From contig NZ_JAUFQB010000021.1 in NCBI RefSeq assembly GCF_030409525.1, positions 22,505-86,504 on the forward strand: DNA of 64,000 nt, read 5' to 3'. Made by a program: the position numbers and the translations under genes. The notes beneath the pieces are model-generated. The model made no database searches. It saw only the letters and a list, made by a program, of their open reading frames with translations, and had not been told where the DNA came from. Source of the stretch: Kaistella yonginensis. GTDB taxonomy: Bacteria; Bacteroidota; Bacteroidia; Flavobacteriales; Weeksellaceae. Shown here piece by piece: positions 7,942-16,862 of the stretch (positions are counted from its first letter, which is position 1; each line of letters begins with the position of its first letter).

Positions 7942-9498
7942 CTATTTGCCTAATTCTACCATATATTTAATGATTGCCAAGCGGGAATCTGACCTTGGAT
8001 CTGTCACACTGGTGGAAGTAGGATAAATTTTAATGATATCCGGATGGTCTTTATTTAAAAAGCCCATATTTGCTTCACCACCAGTCATTAAGAAATCGGC
8101 GAGCGCGACGTGATAGTTTTTTTTAGGATCTATCGCAACTTCTTTTAAAGTCCAACCGCTTTTTTCTGGATGATAGTCCACTGCTGAAGAATATTGAAGG
8201 AATCCGCCGGAGCCTACATTATTTCTTCCGGCTTCTAAGACCTGAATGAGGAGACTTCCTTTCATATCAACTTCCATAATTGATCCGCCATAGGGCAAAG
8301 TTCGAATAATATCATATTCTGTCACCGGCATCTGAATGATATCATCCACCCGGATAGAACCGGAATTTAAAAGCACCACATCAGCGGTTGGCACCGCTTT
8401 TTCCATCGCAGCCACAGCAATTCGCGTCAAATTTGTTTTTCCACTTCTAATCATTTCTTCCCGGCCATCTAACGGTTCTCCTTCGTCCCGAATTATGCGC
8501 TGTGCATTAAATCCTAAGGCAGCAAAATTGGTATCACCGATGTCCATCCATTTTTTTACAATGAGTGCTGTTGCGGGATCTTGAGCGGTGGAACGATCCA
8601 ACATCCGCAATTCTGGAACTACGGAGGTCGATTTATTTTTTACATCAATCGTTAAATAATTTACATATGCCGATTTAGCATTTGCATGCGCTTTGGTGAT
8701 ATAAATGTTACCCACTTTTTTGAATTGCATATCATGTTCATGTCCACCCATAATTAAGGACAAGCCTGGAACGCGCTGCGCCAAAATATGATCTTCGGCA
8801 ACGGCGAGATGGGTAATTGCGACCACTGCGTCACAGGAATCTTTTAGCTGGTGGTATAATTTTTCTGCAACTTCAAATTCATCGGTATAGCTTACGTACT
8901 CTGCTTTATTGAACGGAAGAGTCAGCCCGATAAATCCAATTTTCGCCTTGGTGCCGTCTTGATCCTCCACATCTAAAATATAGGTTTGTGGAAAAGATTC
9001 CTTTCCTGCGGAATTGGTTTTTATAAAAGGTGCCACGCCCGATTGCGTTTTGTGAAACGTATTGGAGGCAATCCACGTAAAGGTGGATTCATTGATTCTA
9101 TCTTGCAATTCGTCTTCTTTAATATCAAACTCGTGATTCCCAAAAACGGCAAAATCTAGACCTGCAGTATTTAATGATTCCACCATTTGTCGGCCTCTAA
9201 TCCGTTTTCCTTCAAATTTTAAACTGTTGTAAACAGAGGGACTTAGAAAATCGCCCGCCATCACCATAAAAGTATTGGGATTTTTTGCCAATTCTTCTTT
9301 TTTTAAAGTAGCCACTCTGGCAACGCCGCCAATTTTGCCACCTTGGGTTGCCGCGATTTCGTAAACATCATTAATTTGGACAAATGTTACCGTAATTTTC
9401 CCATCATCAGTGGTTGATGGTGAAGCAGTTTTTACGGTTTTACAGGATGATAAAGTGAGCGCAAAAACCAAGGCATAAAATGGAATTCTCGTTTTCAT
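7942..9498 (-). CDS. Lipoprotein 5'-nucleotidase / bifunctional metallophosphatase
   Basis: The start is taken at ATG 9498, not the in-frame codon at 9546, because MKTRIPFYALVFALTLSSC is a proper lipoprotein signal (lipobox LSSC, C19). The mature protein of about 500 residues has an N-terminal calcineurin-like domain (ITVTFVQINDVYEI, VMAGDFLSPS, FGNHEFD, MGGHEHD) and the C-terminal 5'-nucleotidase domain (LLNSGSIRVDD, ADFLMTGGEANMGF). It resembles UshA/CpdB-type enzymes that dephosphorylate nucleotides or sugar nucleotides at the cell surface. The usual NDxH metal motif reads NDVY here, so one ligand position differs. It is monocistronic and followed by the convergent OFA transporter. Confidence 0.88.
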   Translation of the reverse strand: MKTRIPFYALVFALTLSSCKTVKTASPSTTDDGKITVTFVQINDVYEIAATQGGKIGGVARVATLKKEELAKNPNTFMVMAGDFLSPSVYNSLKFEGKRIRGRQMVESLNTAGLDFAVFGNHEFDIKEDELQDRINESTFTWIASNTFHKTQSGVAPFIKTNSAGKESFPQTYILDVEDQDGTKAKIGFIGLTLPFNKAEYVSYTDEFEVAEKLYHQLKDSCDAVVAITHLAVAEDHILAQRVPGLSLIMGGHEHDMQFKKVGNIYITKAHANAKSAYVNYLTIDVKNKSTSVVPELRMLDRSTAQDPATALIVKKWMDIGDTNFAALGFNAQRIIRDEGEPLDGREEMIRSGKTNLTRIAVAAMEKAVPTADVVLLNSGSIRVDDIIQMPVTEYDIIRTLPYGGSIMEVDMKGSLLIQVLEAGRNNVGSGGFLQYSSAVDYHPEKSGWTLKEVAIDPKKNYHVALADFLMTGGEANMGFLNKDHPDIIKIYPTSTSVTDPRSDSRLAIIKYMVELGK

Positions 9499-9569
9499 TA
9501 TGATAAGTTTAAGACACAAGTTATTACTAATTAACCAGTTCGGCAAATATATTTTGGGGTAAAGGATTA

Positions 9570-9750
9570 CAAAGCAAAACCTGGGTAAGGCAGAACTACC
9601 CTGCGTGAGGGCGTAGGTGAAACTCTTTTTGCGAAACGCAGTGGAGCAAAAAAGTGGGAACCGGAGACCGACTTTTCTTTTTTCGAGGGAACGGCTGTGG
9701 CAAAAAAAGAAAAGACACGCCCAAATTAAAATAAAAAATCTTCTTTGCGG
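9570..9750. repeat. Hairpin-bearing Bacteroidota intergenic element, copy 1
   Basis: This GC-richer patch lies between two minus-strand genes. It contains an inverted repeat of CTTTTCTTTTTT against AAAAAAAGAAAAG (about 9671-9717) and ends with CACGCCCAAAT. The same skeleton (CTCTTTTTTG, then GCAAAAAAG, GGGAA, GGAG and GCCCAAAT) recurs at 36940-37060. I infer a dispersed non-coding element. Confidence 0.5.
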
Positions 9751-9766
9751 GCGAAAGTTGAATTAT

Positions 9767-10279
9767 TTATGATTGTTTTATTTCGAAAAAACAGACGTCG
9801 GCATTTTGATAGTGTTCCTGCAATTGTGAGGCGTCTTTCAGTTTTTTCATGCCTAAAAAATTGAAGCCCGCATTTTTGTAATGGTTGATTAACCGATCAT
9901 TTTGACCGCAGGTATCCATTCTGATGAATTTTTTATTTTCTTTTTTGATAAAATCTTTCGCCCATTCTACAATGATTTTTACAAAATTATTTCCTCTAAA
10001 CTCCGGATTGGTAGCGATGCGATGAAGGTAGATGGCATCATTGTTTTCGCGCTCTTCCCAAATCTGCGCATCATTATAAGTAATGGCCCAAATGCAGGCT
10101 ATTTTATGATCGATCACTATTTTAAATTGCCTGTTTTGAAGCACTTCAGTAGCGATAAATTCGTGATCAAATGCTGGCCAAACATTTCCTGGAAAGGTGA
10201 TTTTTTGATAATCGGTTGCGAGTGTATACAATCTAAAAATTTCTGGAATATCATCCTTAGTGCTGTTCGTTATCGTCAT
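9767..10279 (-). CDS. GNAT-family N-acetyltransferase
   Basis: The 170-residue protein starts with MTITNSTKDDIPEIFRLY, the usual first strand and helix of GNAT acyltransferases. It contains the acetyl-CoA-binding region IYLHRIATNPEFRGNNFVKIIVEWA (motif A, with the R/Q-x-x-G/A loop as RGNN) and the C-terminal NHYKNAGFNFLG. It should transfer an acetyl group from acetyl-CoA to a small molecule or an N-terminus; the acceptor is unknown. The gene is separate from hemN (the hemN terminator is downstream of hemN). Confidence 0.85.
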   Translation of the reverse strand: MTITNSTKDDIPEIFRLYTLATDYQKITFPGNVWPAFDHEFIATEVLQNRQFKIVIDHKIACIWAITYNDAQIWEERENNDAIYLHRIATNPEFRGNNFVKIIVEWAKDFIKKENKKFIRMDTCGQNDRLINHYKNAGFNFLGMKKLKDASQLQEHYQNADVCFFEIKQS

Positions 10280-10394
10280 TGTGTAAGGTAAAATGTAAAT
10301 TGTTTTGGTAAAGATAATTATAATCTGATTGAAATGCTGGAGCTGTGCAGATCGTAAGCTAAGAAAAACAGCAAGCTGGGCGTACTTTTAAATT

Positions 10395-10432
10395 AAAAAA
10401 ATAAGCGACTTTTTCAAGCCGCTTATTTTTTT
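10395..10432 (-). terminator. Terminator after hemN
   Basis: Arms AAAAAAATAAGCG (10395-10407) and CGCTTATTTTTTT (10420-10432) form a strong stem with flanking A/T runs just past the hemN stop on the minus strand. Confidence 0.75.
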
Positions 10433-10447
10433 GTTCTATAAACTTCG

Positions 10448-11806
10448 TTAGATCGTCATTGAAAAAATACGGGTTTCGGGTTTGTTTCGCAGCATTCTGA
10501 GGTCGAAAGTCATGGCAACATTTCGGGTAAAGGCGCGGCCTTTCTCGGTAATTTTTATGGTGTTATTGGCAATTTCTACCAAACCATCGGTTTCCATTTC
10601 TTTTAAAACTTCTAAGGCATTTTCTATTTCCGGGAAAGTGGTTTTTACGTCCCAAGCGGTTTCCAAGCGACACATTATATTTAAGATATGTTTTCTGATG
10701 GTTAAGTCTTCTTGATTCAAAACATGGCCTTTTACCACTGGAATAATTCCTTCTTCTACTATCTTCTGATACTCTTCAACCGTTTTATTATTCTGTGCAA
10801 ATGCATACCAAGAATCAGAAATTGCCGACATTCCCAAACCTACCATCAATTGGGTTTTACTGGAGGAATAACCCATGAAATTTCGGTGGATATCTCCTGA
10901 AACCATGGATTGATAAAGATCATCATGCTCCAAAGCGAAGTGATCCATGCCGACTTCGATATAGCCTAATTCTTCTAATAATTTTTTTCCGTTGGTGTAC
11001 AATTTTCTTTTCTCTTCGCCACTTGGTAGATCATTTTCGTCGAAGCCTCTTTGTCCCACGCCTTTAATCCAAGGGACATGCGCGTACGAATAAAACGCTA
11101 AACGATCTGGCTTTAATTCCAACGTTTTTCGAATGGTGTACTCCATTTTCTCCCAAGTATGGAATGGTAGTCCAAAAACCAAATCATGCGAAACCCCTTT
11201 GTAACCAATTTCACGCGCCATTTCTGTTACTTTTTTCACATTTTCAAAAGGCTGGATTCTGTTGATGGCTTTCTGTACTTGCAAATCGTAATCCTGTACG
11301 CCGAAACTTGCCCGACGGAAACCTAAATCATACAAGGTTTGTAAATGTTCACGAGTGGTGTTATTGGGATGGCCTTCAAAAGAAAATTCTGGATTTTTGG
11401 CGATTTCTGCTTTGGCAAAAATTCCGTCCAATAAAATTCTGAGATTTTCAGGAGAAAAAAAAGTGGGTGTGCCACCACCCAAATGGAGTTCCTTAATTTT
11501 GGGCGTTCTTCCGAATAGTTTTACATATAAATCCCATTCTTTCAAAACGCTTTCGAGGTACGGAGTTTCTACGGAATGTTTTTTGGTAATTCTCTTGTGA
11601 CAGGCACAAAAGGTGCAAAGCTGCTCACAAAAAGGCAAGTGAATATAAATAGAAATCCCTTCGGAATCATTGGTTTCATTAAAACTTCTTAAGACTGATT
11701 GCTGCCAAAGATCACTGGTAAAACTTGCATCGTCCCAAAAAGGAACGGTTGGATAAGAGGTATAGCGTGGGCCGGGAATATTGTATTTATCGATTAAAGA
11801 ATTCAT
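10448..11806 (-). CDS. hemN: Oxygen-independent coproporphyrinogen III oxidase HemN
   Basis: This radical-SAM enzyme converts coproporphyrinogen III to protoporphyrinogen IX in haem synthesis without O2. The 452-residue length matches HemN. The N-terminus NIPGPRYTSYPTVPFWDD is HemN-specific. The 4Fe-4S motif is C60-x3-C64-x2-C67 (FCEQLCTFCACH), with the extra C69 typical of true HemN. ELHLGGGTPTF is the SAM-binding GGGTP motif, and HIHRNFMGYSSSKTQLMVGLG is the HemN signature that separates it from HemW. The gene appears monocistronic with its own terminator. Confidence 0.95.
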   Translation of the reverse strand: MNSLIDKYNIPGPRYTSYPTVPFWDDASFTSDLWQQSVLRSFNETNDSEGISIYIHLPFCEQLCTFCACHKRITKKHSVETPYLESVLKEWDLYVKLFGRTPKIKELHLGGGTPTFFSPENLRILLDGIFAKAEIAKNPEFSFEGHPNNTTREHLQTLYDLGFRRASFGVQDYDLQVQKAINRIQPFENVKKVTEMAREIGYKGVSHDLVFGLPFHTWEKMEYTIRKTLELKPDRLAFYSYAHVPWIKGVGQRGFDENDLPSGEEKRKLYTNGKKLLEELGYIEVGMDHFALEHDDLYQSMVSGDIHRNFMGYSSSKTQLMVGLGMSAISDSWYAFAQNNKTVEEYQKIVEEGIIPVVKGHVLNQEDLTIRKHILNIMCRLETAWDVKTTFPEIENALEVLKEMETDGLVEIANNTIKITEKGRAFTRNVAMTFDLRMLRNKPETRIFSMTI

Positions 11807-11928
11807 TTATTTGTCAATTTTTTTTAATAAAAACACGGGAATTCCGATTGGAATTTTCTGGTGCAAATTTAACTCAAATTAAATGAAACCTAAATTTTCT
11901 ACGATTGATAAATGACATCGTTGTATTA

Positions 11929-12837
11929 TTATTTTCCTACCACAGCTTCTTTTTTCTGAATCAACGCCTGCACTTCATCAGCGAAATTTTTCCCCAAATC
12001 GATGTAGGCGGCTGAATTATAATGCCAAGGATCATCGCCATAACCATAGTTTTTGGTTGATCTAACAATAGCGGCGGCTTTATCTTGCGCCACAAATTTC
12101 TCTTGTGCATATTGTATAAGTTCTCCTGTTTTCCAAACTCTTCCGCTTGGATCTTTGCCCGAATCCGAGATTTTCCCAATCACGACGGGTACTTCTGCAT
12201 CGCGCAAACTGGCTCGAAATCCTTTAAACAAAGTAACTAGATGACCATAATAATTTTGCGCAATTTCTTCGGTATAGCTTGCATCGCCTTCGCCTTGCAT
12301 CCAAATAATTCCGTTCATTACCACTTCTTCATTCTTCTGAAAATCTATTTTTTGAAAAGCATTTTGGACTGTGTTTAAATAGTGTTTAAATTGATTTCCG
12401 CCGGTTTTTCCAAAATAATCAGAATCCCAACATCCGAATGGCCCGCGTGCTAGACTGTCTATCGATGTTCCTTCCCTGGCATATTTAATGATTGCAATTT
12501 TATCTTTCGGGTATAATTCTTTTAATCTCTTAGCAAAAGATAATTCTGGACCGAACCGATCAGAGTGTTTGTTGGTTTTTCCATCGGTGGTAAATTGATG
12601 CCCGTGCCCAGGTTTTAAAATTTCCCATTTTCCTACGCCTCCATTTGGTTCATGATCAGCCACAGCTTTGCCTTGAAAGATATAAACATCTTTGAATGAT
12701 TTTAGATCATCAGGTAAATCTTTGGTAAAACCAAAACCATTCATATTGCTTTGTCCGGCCAAGACGAAAACTCTAATTTTTTGAGAGAATACAAACAAGG
12801 GTAATATCGTGAAGAGTACGAAGTTGAATTTTTTCAT
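11929..12837 (-). CDS. Secreted SASA-domain carbohydrate acetylesterase (sialate O-acetylesterase-like)
   Basis: A signal peptide (MKKFNFVLFTILPLFVFSQ) precedes a 283-residue domain beginning IRVFVLAGQSNMNGFG. The GQSNM block carries the SGNH-type nucleophile serine of the SASA/CE6 family. GIIWMQGEGDASY is the second block, and DDPWHYNSAAYIDLGKNFADEV supplies the C-terminal Asp/His region. Related enzymes remove acetyl groups from xylan or sialic acid; the substrate is not known here. It lies 2 nt after the BNR-repeat gene and is surely co-transcribed with it, which suggests a two-gene secreted unit. Confidence 0.85.
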   Translation of the reverse strand: MKKFNFVLFTILPLFVFSQKIRVFVLAGQSNMNGFGFTKDLPDDLKSFKDVYIFQGKAVADHEPNGGVGKWEILKPGHGHQFTTDGKTNKHSDRFGPELSFAKRLKELYPKDKIAIIKYAREGTSIDSLARGPFGCWDSDYFGKTGGNQFKHYLNTVQNAFQKIDFQKNEEVVMNGIIWMQGEGDASYTEEIAQNYYGHLVTLFKGFRASLRDAEVPVVIGKISDSGKDPSGRVWKTGELIQYAQEKFVAQDKAAAIVRSTKNYGYGDDPWHYNSAAYIDLGKNFADEVQALIQKKEAVVGK

Positions 12838-12839
12838 TT

Positions 12840-13871
12840 TTAAAGTTTTAGGTTCATTTTTATAATTCTATTTTTTCCTGCGAAAACCAAGGTATTTTCA
12901 TCGATCCATTCGCAAACATATAAGCCTTTTTCATCAGAAATTATCTTCCAAGTTTTTCCGTAATCTTCAGAGAATTCGATCTGCTGATCACCAACAGCAA
13001 TAAGGTCTTTTCCGTTGGATTTCGGGCGAAATTTTACGCAGGTTTTATAGCCTCCATTTTTTTCGGACGCTTGAATTTGCCAGGTTTCGCCGCTATCATT
13101 GGTGGTGGCAATATTGTTACTATTTTCTGCTTGTTGGGTATAATCACCGCCAACTGCAACACCGAATTTTTCATTAAAGAAATCGATGGAGTATATTCCT
13201 TGGGAAGAAGTTCCTTGAATAAATGGCGTTTTAAATTCCGACCATTTTTTGGGATTATTCCAAGAAAATCTAAAAATTCTTGCATGAGTTCCGCCGCTGG
13301 CAATCCACACGGTATTTCCCCTCATGGCAATATTTGAATTACTAGCCGCAAAATGGGCTTCTTTTTCAAAATAGAAGGGCTGATCATCCTTTAAAATAAC
13401 TTTTGTTGGATGTTTTTGGGTCTTTTTAAAAATAAGTGCATTGAGAAAGCCCGTGGGAGTTGGATCACTGATCGCTAATCCCCGATTATGATCATCGAAT
13501 ATGAATGCGTCATAGAATGCAGATTCAAACTCGTCTTCATAGATCATCTGCGCTTTCAAATTTTTCTTGTCGATACGAAATACATATACAGGAATATCAA
13601 TATTGATGGTGTAAAAATCGGTATCATTCTGAGCTAAGGTACGAAACTGTAAATTTTTTGCAGAGAGTTTAATTTGTTTTTTATCGGCAGAATCCTTTAT
13701 GCTCACAAATCCGAATTTAGAATGCGTACCAGCATACCAGACTTTGCCATCGTAAATTTGTAAGGCACGGATTGAAATATTATCTTTTAATAAAGTCTGA
13801 ATTTCTACTTTTTGCCCAAACAAAAAATTTGCACCCACGAGAATAACGAACAGTCGTATCATTTTTTTCAT
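12840..13871 (-). CDS. Secreted BNR/Ycf48-like beta-propeller protein
   Basis: The 343-residue protein has a signal peptide (MKKMIRLFVILVGANFLFG) and repeated beta-propeller blades. Asp-box/BNR motifs are visible as TNDSGETWQIQ and SEDYGKTWKII, and blade turns as VWYAGTHSKFGFV and VWIASGGTHARIFRFS. Homologues are often labelled oxidoreductase or glycosyl hydrolase on weak grounds; the fold only predicts a surface or periplasmic propeller. It is the first gene of a two-gene operon with the SASA esterase, so a role in carbohydrate recognition is possible but unproven. Confidence 0.75.
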   Translation of the reverse strand: MKKMIRLFVILVGANFLFGQKVEIQTLLKDNISIRALQIYDGKVWYAGTHSKFGFVSIKDSADKKQIKLSAKNLQFRTLAQNDTDFYTINIDIPVYVFRIDKKNLKAQMIYEDEFESAFYDAFIFDDHNRGLAISDPTPTGFLNALIFKKTQKHPTKVILKDDQPFYFEKEAHFAASNSNIAMRGNTVWIASGGTHARIFRFSWNNPKKWSEFKTPFIQGTSSQGIYSIDFFNEKFGVAVGGDYTQQAENSNNIATTNDSGETWQIQASEKNGGYKTCVKFRPKSNGKDLIAVGDQQIEFSEDYGKTWKIISDEKGLYVCEWIDENTLVFAGKNRIIKMNLKL

Positions 13872-14066
13872 TCCTACAAAATTAATTAAATTAAAAAATT
13901 ATTCCACATTAATAATTTAAAAAAGCAAGCATTCGAAAAATTCATGAAGTAAAACCGAATAATTTGGGTTTGATTTGTTTCAAAAGCAATACCCTTAAAA
14001 ATTAAAAATGATTGCAGGCATTTTTTAGATGAACAAAAATCACTTTTTAATTGAAGCCGAAAATCT

Positions 14067-14074
14067 TACCTTTG
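14067..14074 (+). promoter_or_regulatory. -7 box of fsa (TACCTTTG)
   Basis: TACCTTTG matches TAnnTTTG and sits 16 nt before the fsa ATG. The -33 position (14044-14046) reads TTT instead of TTG. Confidence 0.45.
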
Positions 14075-14090
14075 TAAAAACAAAAGTAAT

Positions 14091-14744
14091 ATGAAATTTT
14101 TTATCGACACTGCAAATCTGGAGCAAATTAAAGAAGCACAGGATTTAGGAATTTTAGATGGCGTAACGACCAATCCATCATTAATGGCTAAAGAAGGGAT
14201 CAGCGGAAAAGAAGCGATTCTAAACCATTACAAAACCATTTGCGAAATTGCAGATGGCGATATTTCTGCCGAAGTTCTGAGCACCACTTATGAAGAAATG
14301 ATTAAGGAAGGTGATGAATTGGCTGCAATTCACCCAAATATCGTCGTAAAAATCCCGATGATTAAAGACGGAATTAAAGCGTTGAAATATTTTTCAAATA
14401 AAGGAATAAGAACCAATTGCACTTTAATTTTCTCTGCTGGGCAAGCGCTTTTAGCCGCAAAAGCAGGAGCAAATTATGTATCTCCATTCTTAGGAAGATT
14501 AGATGATATTTCGGTGGACGGAATGAATTTGATTGAAGAAATCAGAATTATTTTTGACAATTATATGTTTGATACTGAAATCCTAGCAGCGTCGATTCGC
14601 TCGCCAATGCACATCATCAACTGTGCGAAAATTGGGGCAGATGTGATAACCTCTCCGTTGGATTCGATCCTGAATTTATTAAATCATCCTTTAACAGATA
14701 AAGGTCTGGCACAGTTTGTAGCGGATGCAAAAAAATTAGGATAA
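14091..14744 (+). CDS. fsa: Fructose-6-phosphate aldolase / transaldolase, FSA-TalC type
   Basis: The 217-residue length marks the short FSA/TalC subfamily of class I transaldolases. The N-terminus [31 protein letters not shown] is diagnostic. K87 in NIVVKIPM is the Schiff-base lysine. Further family blocks are [29 protein letters not shown] and [13 protein letters not shown]. It either splits fructose 6-phosphate to dihydroxyacetone and glyceraldehyde 3-phosphate or transfers dihydroxyacetone in the pentose phosphate pathway; sequence alone does not separate the two. A strong terminator follows at 14769, so it is a single-gene unit. Confidence 0.92.
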   Translation: MKFFIDTANLEQIKEAQDLGILDGVTTNPSLMAKEGISGKEAILNHYKTICEIADGDISAEVLSTTYEEMIKEGDELAAIHPNIVVKIPMIKDGIKALKYFSNKGIRTNCTLIFSAGQALLAAKAGANYVSPFLGRLDDISVDGMNLIEEIRIIFDNYMFDTEILAASIRSPMHIINCAKIGADVITSPLDSILNLLNHPLTDKGLAQFVADAKKLG

Positions 14745-14768
14745 GAAGATTATGCTCTTATTCATTAT

Positions 14769-14798
14769 AAAACCGCCTGCGAAATCAGGCGGTTTTTT
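14769..14798 (+). terminator. Terminator after fsa
   Basis: The stem AACCGCCTG (14771-14779) pairs with CAGGCGGTT (14786-14794), followed by a T run. Confidence 0.88.
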
Positions 14799-15011
14799 GA
14801 TGGTAACAATAATAAAGATGCTCGTAGTAATGAAATATAGTATTCCATTTTCATCACCAAAATCTTCTGAACAATATTGCTATAGAATACGAAATCATGA
14901 CCTTATGAAAATCATGAACACGGCACTAATAAAAGTGGCATCAATTCAAATATTTTGTGTAATTTAGTTTTTATAAGAACATGTAACAAACCATTGATAA
15001 AATTAGATTAT

Positions 15012-16229
15012 ATGAAAAAACTACCTTTATTATTTTTACTTTTTGCGTCTCTTTTTACCTATTCTCAAATTAGGTTTGAAAAAGGATATTTCATTACAAA
15101 CACTGGTGAACACTACGAAGTTCTCATTAAAAATGTTGACTGGAAAAATAACCCCTCAGCAATTGACTACAAACTAAATGCAGAAGATCAGCTCAAGCGT
15201 ATTTCTGTAGATCAGGTTCAGTTGTTTGAAGTCTATAATCAGTCTAAATATGTATCGGGTATGGTAGACATCGACCGGTCTCCATCTAACCTTGATCAAA
15301 TGAGCGATGAGCGGGAGCCTACGTTTATAAAAGAGAAACTTTTTCTAAAAGAAATTGTAAGTGGTGATGCAACTTTATACGAATATACCGATGGTAATCT
15401 TACCCGGTTTTTTATAAAAAGGGGCACGGAAAATATCATCCAACTGATTCATAAACCTTATTTACACGACAAATACTCGATTGCGTATAATGACGCTTAC
15501 AAAGAGCAACTTAAAAATATGCTTGGGTGTACAGGTATTAAAGATTCGTCAATAGACAACATGACTTATAAAAAAAATGCATTGGAAAAGGTATTTCTAC
15601 AATACAACAACTGTAATAATCCAGACTATCAACCAGTAATAGCTACTAAAAGAAAAGGTAAATTTAATGTAAGTGTTCGTCCTAGATTAACTATATCTGA
15701 TGCCGAAACCGAAAAACCGTCGCCTGTTTTTGAAACTAAATTTGAAAGCAAAAATGATTTTGGGATTGGTGTAGAGTTAGAGTACGTTTTACCATTTAAT
15801 AAAAATAAATGGTCTATTATCTTGGAGCCTACCTACCGAACTTACCGCTCCGAAGTTTATAAAAGTTGGGCATCACTCCCCGACCAAATCTATGTTAGTA
15901 CCATCGAATATCAATCGTTACAATTCCCAATTGGTTTGCGACACTATTTCTTCATCAATCAAAAATCAAAAATATTTATAAATGGTGTCGTTGTGATTGA
16001 TGCAGCAATGGATGCAAAAATAGAACAGAAGGGTTTTGAAGGATACGTTTACAACACCTATGAAATTAAAACCAAACCTAATATCGCATTTGGAGCGGGC
16101 TATAATTTCAATAACAAATTCGGAGCTGAAGTGAGGTATTTCACATCGTCAAATATTACTTCAAGTTTTGTTGATTATCGAACCAATTATAAAGCCCTGT
16201 CCTTTATACTGAGTTACAATTTCCTTTAA
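15012..16229 (+). CDS. Outer-membrane-type beta-barrel protein of unknown function
   Basis: The start is taken at ATG 15012, which gives a clear signal peptide (MKKLPLLFLLFASLFTYSQ); the longer frame from 14955 adds an implausible leader. The 405-residue product has an N-terminal soluble part (about 20-210) with a DQVQLFEVY/TLYEYTDGNLTRFFIKRGTENI pattern seen in Flavobacteriia surface proteins. A C-terminal half of amphipathic strands follows (GVELEYVLPFNKNKWSIILEPTYR, GAGYNFNNKFGAEVRYF, ending LSFILSYNFL) that looks like an eight- to ten-stranded porin-like barrel. No function can be assigned. It is followed by a terminator. Confidence 0.75.
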   Translation: MKKLPLLFLLFASLFTYSQIRFEKGYFITNTGEHYEVLIKNVDWKNNPSAIDYKLNAEDQLKRISVDQVQLFEVYNQSKYVSGMVDIDRSPSNLDQMSDEREPTFIKEKLFLKEIVSGDATLYEYTDGNLTRFFIKRGTENIIQLIHKPYLHDKYSIAYNDAYKEQLKNMLGCTGIKDSSIDNMTYKKNALEKVFLQYNNCNNPDYQPVIATKRKGKFNVSVRPRLTISDAETEKPSPVFETKFESKNDFGIGVELEYVLPFNKNKWSIILEPTYRTYRSEVYKSWASLPDQIYVSTIEYQSLQFPIGLRHYFFINQKSKIFINGVVVIDAAMDAKIEQKGFEGYVYNTYEIKTKPNIAFGAGYNFNNKFGAEVRYFTSSNITSSFVDYRTNYKALSFILSYNFL

Positions 16230-16257
16230 ATAAAACCGTATATACTCTTTCCAAAAT

Positions 16258-16290
16258 AAACCGCCTAACTTTATTTGGCGGTTTTTTGAG
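16258..16290 (+). terminator. Terminator after the beta-barrel gene
   Basis: The stem AAACCGCC (16258-16265) pairs with GGCGGTTT (16277-16284), followed by T's. Confidence 0.8.
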
Positions 16291-16451
16291 GTAAACTTTT
16301 TCTTATCAGATTGTAGAGATCTATACTCTAAAAGGTTGATTTTTATAAATCAGCCTCTAGGGTTTATTTTTTAGGGGAAGTCTGAAGTGAAAAAATTGTG
16401 AAATCTTTTACAAGGGCTCGCCATAATCTACTCGGTTGTTGTATAAACTCA

Positions 16452-16478
16452 TAAAAAAAACCAGCTAAAAGCTGGTTC
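16452..16478 (-). terminator. Terminator of the histone-H1-like gene
   Basis: On the minus strand ACCAGC-TTTT-GCTGGT is followed by eight U (A run at 16453-16460 on the plus strand), starting about 10 nt after the stop. Confidence 0.8.
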
Positions 16479-16486
16479 AATGGGTC

Positions 16487-16663
16487 TTATTTCTTAGATT
16501 CCTCTACAGAAACTTTTCTGAAATCCTTGAACAATTTGCTCAATTCTAAAGCAGCTTTACGAGCTCTAGTCCCTGCAGCTTTGTTTCCTTTTTCCGCTTG
16601 TTGCGTTGATTCTGTGGTGAATGTTTCAAACTCAGCGTTGATTTTTTCAATAAGTTCTTTCAT
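16487..16663 (-). CDS. Histone H1-like (Hc1) small DNA-binding protein
   Basis: This short gene encodes 58 residues, starting MKELIEKINAEFETFTTEST and containing GNKAAGTRARKAALELSKLFKDFRK. The lysine/alanine/arginine-rich helix matches the small Hc1/histone-H1-like proteins annotated across Flavobacteriia, which presumably bind DNA as nucleoid proteins. The 58-residue length is complete for this group: a clear stop is followed by a terminator 10 nt later. A plus-strand frame covering the same bases is its shadow. Confidence 0.85.
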   Translation of the reverse strand: MKELIEKINAEFETFTTESTQQAEKGNKAAGTRARKAALELSKLFKDFRKVSVEESKK

Positions 16664-16797
16664 AATATATAATTTTAGTCTGCAAACATATGATTTATCA
16701 TGGATTTAGCCTAATATGAAAGGAAAAAATTTCAGTTAAAAACGCTTTTTTAAAGAGTCCTCAATTAAAAGTTCATAATACAAATCTTCAAATTAAA

Positions 16798-16829
16798 TTG
16801 CGCACAATATAATTGTTTGCTATATTTGC
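16798..16829 (+). promoter_or_regulatory. Promoter of nitroreductase-ohrR-ohr with OhrR-type operator
   Basis: TTG (16798-16800), a 20-nt spacer and TATATTTGC (16821-16829) form a consensus Bacteroidota promoter. Inside the spacer lies the perfect inverted repeat ACAAT-ATA-ATTGT (16804-16816). This has the same half-sites and 3-nt spacing as the Bacillus subtilis OhrR operator core ACAAT-TAA-ATTGT. The operon encodes an OhrR homologue, so autoregulation is likely. Confidence 0.65.
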
Positions 16830-16862
16830 ATTTGAAAAGTAGTAAAATTTAAAAAGAATATA

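Noticed and set aside
9499..9546. N-terminal extension of the 5'-nucleotidase
   Set aside because: The lipoprotein signal begins at 9498; the extension would hide it.
16527..16709. Plus-strand ORF of 60 codons
   Set aside because: Antisense shadow of the histone-H1-like gene, which has better composition and its own terminator.
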